Assembly: GCA_949358305.1 (NCBI GenBank)
Contig: OX442323.1
Coordinates: forward strand, 992,001-1,056,000
Direction of reading: 5' to 3'
From: Strigamia acuminata
Lineage: Eukaryota > Arthropoda > Chilopoda > Geophilomorpha > Linotaeniidae
Length of the DNA: 64,000 nucleotides
In this document: in pieces, positions 1-10,469 of the stretch
How positions within the stretch are numbered: position 1 is the stretch's first letter
Layout of the letters: each line of letters opens with the position of its first letter
Notes under the pieces: model-generated
Told to the model about the DNA's origin: nothing
What the model saw: the letters and a program-made list of their open reading frames with translations, nothing else
The model's database searches: none
Position numbers and translations under genes: made by a program

Positions 1-205
1 TTGTGAATTTATAGGAATTGAACAAATTGTTTTGAAATGTTATTGATGGATTATTTTCTTTGTAATTTTGAGTGTAATATTTATGTATTATATGCTAATA
101 ACACTTTAAGTTTTCAGGTAATGAATTCGTGTTAGTGTATTCAGTGTTTAGAAAGTGAATCAGTGCTAGTGAAAGTGATAAAAAGCGCAATATAAAGGCT
201 TTAGT
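1..205 (+). other. gypsy 5' leader, with a 3' splice-site-like sequence
   Basis: AT-rich noncoding sequence directly upstream of gag. A branch-point-like ctaataac (about 94-101) followed by ttttcag (about 111-117) resembles a 3' splice site; cag|gtaatg at the same place could instead be read as a donor. A spliced leader or subgenomic RNA is inference. Confidence 0.4.
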
Positions 206-1537
206 GTGGCTAAGCCAATAAAATTGTCGCAGTTCAATACGGATAATCTTCAAGATTTACAAAATTGGGAATTGCCCGAACCGGATTTGAAATTTATCGC
301 TACTAGAAAGAAAAGGAACACTGGATCTGAATCTGACACTGAACCTCAGAAGGAAGATAGAGAAGTCCGATCTCAACCTCAATCAATCCTACAGAAGTTG
401 GATTTCGCTACTCCGTTAATAAAATTAATTCCACAAAAAGGTTTAGAAGAAATAATAAAGACATTTACACCAGTAAAGACTAAACCAGTTCCAACACCAA
501 TTGAACCAAATTTTCCAAAAATGACATCATCACAGACTCCAACGGACGTATTGACCGACTTATTGAAGAGTTTGGTAGTGCAGAAGCGACCTGTTGTCAC
601 TTATGATACAGAAAAGGGCAACATCGACCAATGGCTTGTGGCATATGAAGCTACAATAGGAACAGATGATGAGAGGGTAAAACATCTAGCATTAGCCTTA
701 AAGACTGATGGATTGGCATGGTTTGTGGAACAACTAAAGAAGAATCCGACATGGAAATGGACGGATTGGAAACCACAGATCGAGAAAAAATTTAGAAGAA
801 GCCAAGAAAATGTTTATAATACTCTCCACTTCATGAAACATAAAGAGGGTACAGCAGATGCCTTCATGAAGAAAGTCTTGGCCGAATGTGCGTTTATTCT
901 ACCAGAAATGACTGAAATTCAGAAAATAAATTATGTTTACCAAGGTTTGAAGCCTGCAATGCAGAAGATGATGATAACAGTATTTCCATCGACGTTAGAA
1001 GAAATGGAACAGAGACTTAAATTGTATGAAAGTCACAAAACAGAAGAACCAGCGGATCTACTGCTCACAATGTTCAAAAAAGTTGTAGATGAAAAGGTGA
1101 ACCCTACGACAACAGGTATACTGTCTGGAATAGGGGGATCCCCAGTAAGCTACGCCGAGTTATTAGCTGAAAATATTAAATTAAAACAGCAAAAGCTCGT
1201 AAGTGAGTCAGTAGAGCCACAACAATCGGTTCCATTATTCATACAAGGCGAGTGGTATATTCCAGCATCGCAGCGCGGACAGAACTTTAGAGGTAGATAT
1301 AACAGAGGTAGACAACGGTCAAATAGCAGTCCGACAACAACGCGTTCATGTGGATGTTGGCATCGTTATGGTTGTGAACATAACACATCAGCGCCACAGG
1401 AGCAACAATCTCAGGAGAATAGAGGGAACCCAAACAACAGAAGGTGGTTTAAGAAGAAAAGGACACAAGGGGCTGGTAAAACTAACCCTAATCCTAAGCA
1501 GAACCCACAACAAGGTCAACAAGAAGAGGAAAACTAG
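206..1537 (+). CDS. gag: gypsy Gag polyprotein
   Basis: Predicted 443-aa structural capsid protein that would assemble the element's particle in the cytoplasm. The central part (about residues 125-300) is helical and capsid-like, with YDTEKGNIDQWL followed by a W-rich stretch. The C-terminus is rich in R, G, N and Q (RGRYNRGRQRSNSS) and ends in a basic tail, fitting RNA binding. No canonical CCHC knuckle is present; a short Cys/His cluster (CGCWHRYGCEH) near residue 385 may replace it. The stop at 1535-1537 touches pol, which is in the -1 frame. The identification rests on position and composition more than on a motif. Confidence 0.85.
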   Translation: MAKPIKLSQFNTDNLQDLQNWELPEPDLKFIATRKKRNTGSESDTEPQKEDREVRSQPQSILQKLDFATPLIKLIPQKGLEEIIKTFTPVKTKPVPTPIEPNFPKMTSSQTPTDVLTDLLKSLVVQKRPVVTYDTEKGNIDQWLVAYEATIGTDDERVKHLALALKTDGLAWFVEQLKKNPTWKWTDWKPQIEKKFRRSQENVYNTLHFMKHKEGTADAFMKKVLAECAFILPEMTEIQKINYVYQGLKPAMQKMMITVFPSTLEEMEQRLKLYESHKTEEPADLLLTMFKKVVDEKVNPTTTGILSGIGGSPVSYAELLAENIKLKQQKLVSESVEPQQSVPLFIQGEWYIPASQRGQNFRGRYNRGRQRSNSSPTTTRSCGCWHRYGCEHNTSAPQEQQSQENRGNPNNRRWFKKKRTQGAGKTNPNPKQNPQQGQQEEEN

Positions 1538-4500
1538 TGGGTCGGCCACAAAGAAGATGTCACCATCAACAAGGAAGATGTTGTCATCCAAAGAAGAAAA
1601 GAAAAAGTAGAAAAGAAAAGATAATCGTAGTCAATATGAACATTTCAGAATCTCTATTGGAAATTCCAGTAATAGTGAACAACATGGAAGTCAAGGCAGT
1701 TATGGACACTGGAGGAAAACGCAATGTTATCAGCGAAGAGCTTGCTGAAGCTTTACAGTTGAAGTACCCGCCAAGCCCAAATATACGATTACAAGGGGTA
1801 AGCGGAGAACTTGTGACTCCAATAGGAAAAACCAAGATGAACATTACAATTGGTGAATTAACATACAGGATCGAGGTCCTGATTGTTAAAGGATTTCATT
1901 ATGAATTACTGCTAAGTGACCCATTCATGCTGTTCGCGAAGTGTGTGTTAGACTACGACAAACAAAAAATCTTTGTGGGCCGAACTAGTGGAAAGGAAGT
2001 GTCATTTCCAATGAATAAAACTTTTGTTGATCAGAATTATGTTGCGAGGGTAATGAAAAACATCACTATACCACCAATGCACGAATGCATTGTTCCCATC
2101 TATTTGAATAAAGCAATAACATTGGACATGTTTGTGCAACCATTGCATAATGTTACGGATAGATTTGCTGTGATAGGTTGTAAAACTTTGACAGATTTCA
2201 AGAATGGAAAAGGCATCATTCGAGTGGCTAACCCAACCAAGAAGACAGTCTTTCTGAAGGAGAAGTCAGCAATCGCAAAAGCTTATTATGTGGTTGATGT
2301 TGGGGTGTTTGATGAAAAACAGGTACACTGTTTTGACTTTGACGCCTCAATAGCAAAAGACAAAATGAATAAAGACCAACAAGAGCAAATGCGACAACTT
2401 CTTCAAAAGAATCAAGACAGATTTGCTGTTTCTGACAAGGATTTGGGAAGAGTTCAAGTGTATAAGCATAAAATCGATACTGGAGACCATGACCCAATAC
2501 ATTTGCAACCGTATCGTCGTTCTATGAAGGAAAAAGAAGTCGAAGCTGAGGAAACAAAGAAATTGCTTGATATGGGAGTGATAAGGGAATCAGAAAGTCC
2601 CTGGAGTGCGCCTGTATTGCTAATAAAGAAAAGAGATGATAAGTGGAGATTTTGTGTCGACTGGAGACGTTTGAATGCGATAACAAAGAAAATGGTGTAC
2701 CCATTGCCAAGAATAGATGACACTTTAGATCAGCTGGCAGGTGCACAGTTCTTCTCCATGATGGACCTTATTCAAGGATATTATCAAGTCGAAATAGATG
2801 AACAAGATCGCGAAAAAACAGCATTTACCACTTCAAGCGGACATTTTGAGTTTAACGTCCTAGGAATGGGATTATGCAATAGTCCAGCAGCTTTTCAAAA
2901 GTTAATGAACAAAGTTTTAGGCAACCTCCTAGGCAAAGTCTGTATAGCGTATATTGACGACCTTATCATTTTCTCTAAAACATTCGATCAGCATTTGAAA
3001 GATCTAGACAACGTTTTCGACAAGCTAAGACAATCTAACTTAAAGGTGAAGTTGAGCAAGTGCACATTTGGGACAAACACCATTAAGTATTTGGGACATG
3101 TCGTGGACTCTGAGGGTATATCACCAGACCCTAGGAACTTGGAATCGGTCGCAAAGTTTCCAGTTCCTACTAACCTCAAACTTCTTCGAGGATTCATAGG
3201 GCTCTGTTCGTATTACAGGAAGTTCATTCCAGGTTTTGCGGACATATCCAAGCCCTTAGTCAATTTGACGAAGAAGGACGAGAAATTTGATTGGGGCCCA
3301 CCTCATGACAAGGCCTTTAAAACATTAAGGACCGCCCTTATCACCGTGCCAGTGCTTGCGCACCCTAATTTTGAAGAACCCTTCATGGTATCGACTGACG
3401 CGAGCGCATATGGTCTTGGAGCAGTGTTGAAACAGAAGATAAACAAACAAGAACATGTGATAGCTTATGCCAGTAGACTTCTCAGCCAAGCAGAACAGAA
3501 TTACACAGCCACAGAAAGGGAATGTCTGGCTATTCTGTTTGGAATTGAAAAGTACCGACCTTATCTGTATGGTAAGAAGTTCCAGATAATTACAGACCAT
3601 TCGGCACTCCAATGGCTAAAATCAGTCAAAAACCCCAATGGCAGACTAGCTAGATGGAGCCTACAGCTAGTAGATTTTGATTTCGATGTGATCTACAAGA
3701 GCGGAAAAGCGCACAAAGATGCCGACGCCTTGAGCAGAATTCCAGAAGATTTAAGCGAGGAAGAAAACGAAATAGTTCCCTCACTTTTACTCGAACAGCT
3801 CGACCTTCCTGCTGAGCAGCGCAAGGATAAGAAGCTACTGGAATTGATCACCGCAATGAATCAAGTAGAGCAACTTCCGAAGAAGAGAAGACGTCCTCTA
3901 AAGCAGTTCGTCCTTCTCGATAACGTGTTGTTTAGGAAGAAAAATTCTTTGAATTCCCTAGACACGGAAGTAAATCTGTTATACGTTCCACAGCATTTGA
4001 AAACGGCCGTTCTTGAAGAAATGCATGATGGACTGACGGGTGCTCACTTGGGCCTAAACAAAACATGGAAGAGAATGAGAACAAGATTCTTCTGGCCCCG
4101 GATATATAAAGACGTTAGAAATTACGTACTTTCTTGTCCACATTGCGCGAGCTCGAAATCAATGACGACAGCGCCAAAAGGTTTAATGCAGCCGTGGTCT
4201 ACGATATCTAAGCCTTTCGAGAGGATTGGAATCGACACACTGGGAAGTTTTCCAACCTCCGAAAAGGGCAACAAGTATGTTTTCGTAATGACAGATTATT
4301 TGTCGCGGACAGTGATTGCTAGAGCAGCTCCAGCATCAACAGCGTTGGAAGCAGCTAGAACCTTGCTTTATGAGTTAATGTTGAAGGAAGGCAGTCCGAG
4401 AGAAATCCTGAGCGATAGAGGCACAGAATACAGAAACAAAATGGTGGAAGAAGTATCAAATATGTTTAAAGCCCTACACAAAACCACTTCAGGGTACCAT

Positions 4501-5481
4501 CCAAGGACCAATGGACTTACTGAGCGTTTTAATGCGACGTTTGCAAAAATGTTGCAGATTTATGTTGATAAGGACCAGAGGGACTGGGATGATTTTTTGC
4601 CATTTTTGCTTTTCTCGTATAATACCGGTGTGCACGAGACGACAGGATATACACCTTATTATCTTTTGAAAGGATATGAAGTTGATTTGAACGTGGACGT
4701 AAACCTCAACTTACCTCAAAAAGAATTTACCTTGCGAACCTCAAAATTCATCAGAGAAGCTAGGAAGATAGCAAATGAAAGGTTGGAGTGGCAAGGAGAA
4801 AAAAGCAGAAAAAGATTCGATCAAGGCCGAGTCCATGTGGAATTTGACCCAGGAGAATTAGTATATCTCAAAACACCCAATAGAAAAGTTGGGTTAAGTG
4901 AAAAACTCCTACCACAGTTCTCAGGCCCATACGAAATAGTAAGAAGAACCGCGCCAAATGACTACGAAATTAGAAGCTCAAATGGAAAGAAAACAGATAT
5001 TGTTAATATTGAACGATTAAAACCGTATAAACCCAGAGAAGAAATTCCAGCGGAGATATTAGAAGAATTGACGGCTAAAAAAGTCACATTTGCTGATGAA
5101 ACTGCAACACAGAGTGAAAAACAACAAGAAATTGAAGAAAACACGTCAATTTCGCCAATTCCGATCGCTAAAGAACGATTCATTAGCGATGACGACCAAA
5201 TTTCGTTAAAAACACTCTTTGAACCTGAAGAAAATACAACAAAAGTGTCAAATTTCCCAATTCCAAGCGAAAAAGAGCGATTAAAAGCGCTCTATGGACC
5301 GAAAGAAATTATGGAAAGATGGCAAAACGAAGACGAACGGAAAAACAAAGAAAATCAATTGCGAAAACCGCCGACAGGTGTCGCTGACGCAGTCGATGAC
5401 GCGTCGCCGCCTGAAATCGAGAGTTTCCGGTCACGTCGCCTTCGCAAACAGGCTCGTCGTGACTACAGTGGATTGTGTTAA
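1537..5481 (+). CDS. pol: gypsy Pol polyprotein (protease, reverse transcriptase, RNase H, integrase)
   Basis: About 1314 aa. The protease active site DTGG is near D57. RT carries YIDD at about 472-475. RNase H starts around STDAS (D621). The integrase zinc motif runs from H830 to CPHC (C867, C870), and the integrase core has D900, D960 and E996, a DD35E spacing. FSGPYEIV near residue 1130 is the GPY/F module; I see no chromodomain. The last ~170 residues are charged and low in complexity. Pol is -1 relative to gag, and its frame is open upstream only to 1498, so expression by -1 frameshifting within 1498-1534 is likely (inference). The first in-frame ATG is at 1636. All catalytic residues are present, so it looks intact. 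Confidence 0.94.
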   Translation: MGRPQRRCHHQQGRCCHPKKKRKSRKEKIIVVNMNISESLLEIPVIVNNMEVKAVMDTGGKRNVISEELAEALQLKYPPSPNIRLQGVSGELVTPIGKTKMNITIGELTYRIEVLIVKGFHYELLLSDPFMLFAKCVLDYDKQKIFVGRTSGKEVSFPMNKTFVDQNYVARVMKNITIPPMHECIVPIYLNKAITLDMFVQPLHNVTDRFAVIGCKTLTDFKNGKGIIRVANPTKKTVFLKEKSAIAKAYYVVDVGVFDEKQVHCFDFDASIAKDKMNKDQQEQMRQLLQKNQDRFAVSDKDLGRVQVYKHKIDTGDHDPIHLQPYRRSMKEKEVEAEETKKLLDMGVIRESESPWSAPVLLIKKRDDKWRFCVDWRRLNAITKKMVYPLPRIDDTLDQLAGAQFFSMMDLIQGYYQVEIDEQDREKTAFTTSSGHFEFNVLGMGLCNSPAAFQKLMNKVLGNLLGKVCIAYIDDLIIFSKTFDQHLKDLDNVFDKLRQSNLKVKLSKCTFGTNTIKYLGHVVDSEGISPDPRNLESVAKFPVPTNLKLLRGFIGLCSYYRKFIPGFADISKPLVNLTKKDEKFDWGPPHDKAFKTLRTALITVPVLAHPNFEEPFMVSTDASAYGLGAVLKQKINKQEHVIAYASRLLSQAEQNYTATERECLAILFGIEKYRPYLYGKKFQIITDHSALQWLKSVKNPNGRLARWSLQLVDFDFDVIYKSGKAHKDADALSRIPEDLSEEENEIVPSLLLEQLDLPAEQRKDKKLLELITAMNQVEQLPKKRRRPLKQFVLLDNVLFRKKNSLNSLDTEVNLLYVPQHLKTAVLEEMHDGLTGAHLGLNKTWKRMRTRFFWPRIYKDVRNYVLSCPHCASSKSMTTAPKGLMQPWSTISKPFERIGIDTLGSFPTSEKGNKYVFVMTDYLSRTVIARAAPASTALEAARTLLYELMLKEGSPREILSDRGTEYRNKMVEEVSNMFKALHKTTSGYHPRTNGLTERFNATFAKMLQIYVDKDQRDWDDFLPFLLFSYNTGVHETTGYTPYYLLKGYEVDLNVDVNLNLPQKEFTLRTSKFIREARKIANERLEWQGEKSRKRFDQGRVHVEFDPGELVYLKTPNRKVGLSEKLLPQFSGPYEIVRRTAPNDYEIRSSNGKKTDIVNIERLKPYKPREEIPAEILEELTAKKVTFADETATQSEKQQEIEENTSISPIPIAKERFISDDDQISLKTLFEPEENTTKVSNFPIPSEKERLKALYGPKEIMERWQNEDERKNKENQLRKPPTGVADAVDDASPPEIESFRSRRLRKQARRDYSGLC

Positions 5482-5896
5482 GGTTTTCTGAGACGAACCG
5501 GGTTTACTGTGTGACTCAAAGAAACCTAAAGCATTAATAACAGCAGCAGTTGATTTGTGTGTGATTCCGTAAGTGAAAGGAGTGGATTTTGAACGAATTT
5601 GGCGAACAAATAGCTTAAAAACGAAACGAATTTATCGCGAATTTTGTGAGAAAATAACATCGCGAAATGGAAATTTAGGCTTAAATAATTGTGTTAAATC
5701 TTCAAAATGAAATTTTAGTGTGTGCATATATTATCAAGTGACTAATTAGTTGAAAAATTGTTAAATTTAGTGTAATTTAGTGCAACATGAAATGTTATAT
5801 GAAATAATGAATGGAAATTGGAATAATTTTGTGAATATTTTGAATTAATGAATTAATTTATTTTATTTTCTTTTCAAATAATATATTAGAATCCGA
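5482..5896 (+). other. pol to ORF3 spacer with a candidate 3' splice site
   Basis: About 415 bp without an ORF. Just before the ORF3 start a pyrimidine-rich run (ttttattttcttttc) leads to atatattag, 8 bases upstream of the ATG at 5897. In env-bearing gypsy elements the third ORF is expressed from a spliced RNA; this is what such an acceptor would look like, but splicing is inferred. Confidence 0.45.
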
Positions 5897-7270
5897 ATGG
5901 ACGAAATGGCAAGCAAATTTGATCGGATGGATGTGCGTAGTGACAGTGACAGCGATGCGGATTCGGTTTGCTCGATGCAAGTGGGCGATCTTTTGGAACG
6001 TCAACTTAAGAAAGGCGATGACTTGGAAATTTATTTAGCAAATAAGCCGAGCACAAGTAAAACTTTGGACGAATTGGTTAACTGCCCACGCCCGTTTACA
6101 GAAGGAAAACAAAAGGCGGAGGAAGACAAAAAGAAATATGCAGGACCATTAACAAAGGGTGAAGAAGGCTTATTGCGTCGTCGTCGTAAGAATCGACAAT
6201 TGAAACGAGATAAGAAAGCACAAAAGAAGAAAGTGTTTGACGAGCAATCAAAAAGAATCCGGGAAGAAGAAATGCGTCACACCGTTGATCGAAACAAACG
6301 CCGATTAAATGATTTGCGAATGGAGCACCGGAATATGGTCAACGCCATTAGAGCCAGGAAATTAAAAGGAGTGATGGGATTGCCCGACTATCAGTTGTGG
6401 AGAACAGGGGCGAATGCTTTGCTGATCCAGGAGGCGAAAATAAGAAAAAATATTTTAAAAGCCATCGCCCTAGCGAGAAGAGAGTCCTTCCAGGACCCTA
6501 GTGTAGTATTTCCTACTCCTATACGGGTATACCGTGTGGAGTTGGACGCTGCACGACAGGTCCAGGCTCTCGGACTTGCATTAGACTATAGTAATGCGCC
6601 AAAATATGACTTAGCATTCGACGCCGTGGGTTGTCCGCCGATTAAAGTCATGAACTATCAGATGGCAGCATTAGGCGATCTAACGCCGGGACGACAGAGC
6701 TGGACGTATGACAGCGTCGTTGATCACTACCTCCAACTGTTAGAAGAACGATATCCCATATTGGCACCAATTCAATCTGAGTGGGTCTTCAAAATGGTGG
6801 ACCCAGCTAAACGAAAGGAAGCGATCTATTGGCTAATGAAGAGACTTCCAAGTGCTCAAAAGAAGATTTGGGTGTTTCCAGTTCCTATTGAAGAGCATTG
6901 GCAGCTTTTCATAGTGGATTGGCGGAAAAAGCCAACCCAATACGTGCTTTACGACCCAAGCGGACCAATAGAGCGCACATATCCAAAGTGGGAATCTTTA
7001 AGATACTCGTTGATGGATGCAGGAGTAAAGTTTCCAAACAAATTCATACGTTGGGACCCGCCACGTATGCACCAATTGGATAATGACAGCTGTGGCCCAA
7101 CCATACTCTACTTCACTAGAAGATATGTTGAAGACCGTGACTTAATGCAGTTTGGGGAGCCGTGTGAGTTACGCTTACGATTTGTGTACGAGATTGCAAA
7201 TCGTGAAATTCTCCCATTCGAATTGATCAAGGAAGAAGATAAGAAGGATCAAGCGGAAGGAGGAGAGTGA
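5897..7270 (+). CDS. Gypsy ORF3: Ulp1/C48-like cysteine protease in the env position
   Basis: 457 aa. The N-terminus is acidic and serine-rich (residues 1-30). A strongly basic, probably coiled-coil segment follows at about 95-150 (RRRRKNRQLKRDKKAQKKK), which could be a nuclear-localisation or nucleic-acid-binding region. The C-terminal half fits a Ulp1/SENP or adenain-type cysteine protease (clan CE): a SWTYDSVVDHYLQLL entry helix near 275, His334 in EEHWQLF, Asp353 in LYDPSGP, Gln393 and Cys399 in HQLDNDSCGP, with the diagnostic Q-x5-C-G spacing. Known family members remove SUMO or related modifiers, or process viral proteins; the substrate here is unknown. There is no signal peptide or transmembrane helix, so it is not an envelope protein. 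It could be a captured host deSUMOylase or a polyprotein protease. Confidence 0.82.
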   Translation: MDEMASKFDRMDVRSDSDSDADSVCSMQVGDLLERQLKKGDDLEIYLANKPSTSKTLDELVNCPRPFTEGKQKAEEDKKKYAGPLTKGEEGLLRRRRKNRQLKRDKKAQKKKVFDEQSKRIREEEMRHTVDRNKRRLNDLRMEHRNMVNAIRARKLKGVMGLPDYQLWRTGANALLIQEAKIRKNILKAIALARRESFQDPSVVFPTPIRVYRVELDAARQVQALGLALDYSNAPKYDLAFDAVGCPPIKVMNYQMAALGDLTPGRQSWTYDSVVDHYLQLLEERYPILAPIQSEWVFKMVDPAKRKEAIYWLMKRLPSAQKKIWVFPVPIEEHWQLFIVDWRKKPTQYVLYDPSGPIERTYPKWESLRYSLMDAGVKFPNKFIRWDPPRMHQLDNDSCGPTILYFTRRYVEDRDLMQFGEPCELRLRFVYEIANREILPFELIKEEDKKDQAEGGE

Positions 7271-7684
7271 AGTGAACTTTAACTTCTTTAAGTGAATAAG
7301 TGTAAAATCAACACGAACTTTGAACATTTTTTTTTGTGTGTGTGTGTTTTTTTTATTTTATAGAAAATTGAAAACTGGGAAAAAAAGTAATATAAAACAA
7401 AAAACCAAAAAGTGTTATTATTGATGAAAAGTGTTAATTTTATTTAATTTTAAACTTTGAAAATTGTTTCCAATGTAAAAATGTAATAAAAAGTGACTAT
7501 GACATTTATAAACATTGAAAAGTGTATCATATTATATTTTTGTAAAAATAAGGATGATGAAAAGAGATTCTCAAAATTGTAAAATTGAGTTTATGATTTG
7601 AATTTTTTTTTAATGTGAAAGGAGATGCGTTAGTTAGAACAATTCATTGTTTTTCGAGAGACCGAAAAAATTAAAGGGGGGGGC
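7271..7684 (+). other. gypsy 3' noncoding region and polypurine tract
   Basis: AT-rich sequence with no credible ORF. The polypurine tract (aaa followed by eight g) at 7673-7683 sits one base before the LTR, as needed to prime plus-strand DNA synthesis. Confidence 0.8.
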
Positions 7685-8177
7685 TGTTACGCGGTAGAGC
7701 CGTACCGTGTATCGGCTGGCTCTGCTCGCTCTGTTTAGGCATTTAATGCAATGAATTCTCACTAGACGGCGCTGTGCACCTAATTAGATGCACAGACCGT
7801 TCAACTTAGTTAATAGGGGGAATAGGAGTTTACTTAGTGAGTTGATTAAGCCAGAGAGCTCAGATCTCTTTTGAGTCTCAAACTGTTACCTTCACCTACT
7901 ACTGCCAGCCGGTTGACGGTCAGGCAGGACTAGGTTTCCTAAACTGAATTGAATAAACAACAGCATCATCCTTATTTGATTTGAATGAACCATTTATGTG
8001 TTTTAGGTTTAATAAATGAACAAATGTAATAAGAGCTGATGACCGAACATTTACATTAGTAAATGTCCGACTTTGAACAATAAAGCCAACAGGCATTTTA
8101 CATATAAAACCCTGTGTCATTCTTGAGTGAATTCATGTCACGTAGGACTAAATCAATCCCCATTTAGCCACGTAACA
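7685..8177 (+). repeat. gypsy 3' LTR (493 bp)
   Basis: Starts tgttacg and ends cgtaaca, a perfect 7-bp terminal inverted repeat with TG...CA ends, and follows the polypurine tract. Several AATAAA-type signals (for example near 7950 and 8080) fit polyadenylation inside the LTR. It ends exactly where minus-strand BEL coding sequence begins. Confidence 0.9.
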
Positions 8178-10469
8178 ATATATTCCTTTCTTTAGGAACC
8201 GTTCTTCAGTTGGAACTTCCTCAGCGTGGTTTTCTTCAATGTACTGCCACATTGAGTCGTCATATCGCTTCTTATAATCGTCATTTGAGTCGATTCTCTT
8301 CAATGTGTTGGCTAATTGGTTAAGTGCGAGCTCCCAGTTTGAGTCCAAGTCAGTTTCTTGTCCATTAAAAGGCAGCATCACCTCGTATCTTCCGTCATCG
8401 AGACGTTTTGTCGTGGCTTCAAATCGATCTCTTGTGAAATCGGATTCTTTTTCACCAGCATTAATCCCAATTGCCTCTAAATTCCAAAGTTTGTCCAATT
8501 GTTCATGGATTTCTATGTTGCAAGTATTACAACATGAAGTCAAATCAGCTTCATCTTCGAATAAATCCGTATTTCCGGCTGCTCCGATAAGCACCCATCC
8601 AAATAACGTATTTATGAGTCCAAGATCGTCGTTGATTTTCTTTTTGCCATCTTTAATGACTTTCCACCAAGCATCAACTCCCAAAAGAATGTCTATTTGA
8701 GATGTCTTGGCTGGCAGATCTTCGGCAAGTTCAAGATTCAGCTTCTTCACCTTTTCTATTACCGATGCATTCAAAATGCCCTGCACTTTCAGCAAATTTT
8801 CCACTGAAAGCATTGATAATTTGAAGTTTTGTGCGTCATTCTTGCTTTGAAGAGTAACGTTGTATACGTCGTAATCAGTGGCAGCAGGCATAGAATCGTT
8901 GAACCGTTGTGTGGTCGCAGAAATACTGCCGCACTTCTTCAGTTTTAGTCGGTTCACCAGTTCAGTTGTAATGAATGACCGATGGCTACCCGGGTCAATC
9001 ATGCCTCGGATGTGGTGTGAACCTCCAGATTTGGTTTTGAGGTCAGCAACAAAAATCATAAGTTGAAGAGAAGTGGATATCGCGCACGAGACGTGTGTGG
9101 TCACTTGCGACTCCTTGGGTTTCTCTGTCGGACTTGAAGAATTGTTCACCTCAGACTTCTTACAAATGGTTGAATGATGTCTTCCGCCACAATGCTTGCA
9201 GGAAAACTTCACTTTGCAGTCACCAACGCGATGACCTGTTCGAAAACAATTAAAGCAAAGTCTGTTTTTCTTTATCAATTCAATCTTTGCATTGATTTCG
9301 AACTCCTTTTTGCAAGAACCGCTCAAATGGTCTTCTTGACAAAAAATGCACTTGAGTGCCTTGGAATTCGCAGACCTGTTCTCTTGTCTCGACTCTGTCT
9401 TCACTTTGGAGCTTGAAGACGATTTTGAGTCTTGCGTCGCGGTGCAAGTCGTCATGGATCCTTTAACTTTAGCCTTTTCAACTTCAGACTTTTCCTTCTT
9501 TGCTTTTTCAGATGGAGAAACAGCTTCAGTGCGTTCTGCCATAGCTACTTCCTTTTGAAAAAAGTCAAGCAAAGTCAAAATGTTCTTGCAAGACAGTCCA
9601 TGGACTTGGTAAAAACGCAAAGTCATTGGAGCAGGAAACTTGCTAAGAATGTCCGGCATCAGAAATGCACCAGATGTCCGTACAGGAATCTTCAGTTGCT
9701 CAAGAAGTCGTATTGTTGAAGAAATTTTCGTCAAATTTGCTTTCAACACCTTTGTCGGGTATATGCTTGAAACAGTCTTCAAGTCTCGAATGGATTGGAT
9801 GAGAGCCGTCTGTTGCGCATCCTCATCGCCATAGTTACGATCAAGTTCTTCCCGTGCCAAGTCATAGGATTCCTCGATCAAAGGAAAGGTGGAAATTAAA
9901 GCCGCAGCCTCACCTGTACACATAGTTTGAAGGTATTGCAACTTTTCAACACTGCTCAGATCTGGGTCATTATGAACAGAAGTTTCAAAGTTGCTCTTAA
10001 ACGTTTTGTATTTGATTATTTCCCCGTCAAACTTGACAGATTCAAGTTTGGGCAACTTGGAATTCTTGCGGAAAGAAGTCGAAGTATTCAAGGATGTATT
10101 TGCACCGGAAACTGTAGACATGTTGAGTCTTCCTCCAAGGGTTGGAAGAGACCGCTTTGAAACCTCCCACCTTCTTCGGAGAAGTTCCACTCTCGTTTGT
10201 GATGATTCCAGTTTCTTGACACTCTCAAGGTAAAACGCGTGCTCACAGTAGACTTGAAGCTCGTTCAGGCCATTTACAACGCGTGTCTCTTTCAGATTTG
10301 CAGTAAGCAGAAGCGCTTCTAACTCTCCTGGATCGCTCGTCTTCTCCGACAAAGACAGCAAGTCGTTGAGAGATGAAAGTTGTGCTTCCCACCTGGTCTC
10401 TAGTATTTCAATTTGCTCCACAGTGAGTAAATCGCGTTCGGAAGTTTCTGTATCTCTATCTCTCTCCAT
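8178..10469 (-). pseudogene. BEL copy A gag-pol, 3'-truncated
   Basis: An open frame of about 764 BEL codons covers Gag, three Cys/His knuckles (CIFCQEDHLSGSC, CFNCFRTGHRVGDC, CKHCGGRHHSTIC) and the BEL-type protease motif DPGS. It breaks off before the RT at the gypsy LTR, which adds about ten foreign residues and a stop at 8148. Where copy C has a stop in gag, copy A reads Gln, so A keeps the uninterrupted gag-to-pol frame. It cannot code for a functional Pol. Confidence 0.88.

Larger units (their letters stand above)
1..8177 (+). mobile_element. Ty3/gypsy LTR retrotransposon with a third, Ulp1-like ORF (5' LTR outside window)
   Basis: The order is leader, gag (206-1537), pol (1537-5481), third ORF (5897-7270), polypurine tract (7673-7683) and 3' LTR (7685-8177). 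The Pol order protease-RT-RNase H-integrase, with a GPY/F motif after the integrase core, places it in Ty3/gypsy. The 5' LTR and primer-binding site lie left of the window, so target duplications and LTR divergence cannot be read. The 3' LTR abuts a minus-strand BEL gag-pol in mid-ORF, so the gypsy element inserted into, or recombined with, that BEL copy and is younger than it. All three ORFs are open. Confidence 0.93.

Noticed and set aside
5897-7270. Envelope protein in the gypsy third ORF
   Set aside because: No signal peptide, transmembrane segment or glycoprotein pattern; the protease motif explains it better.
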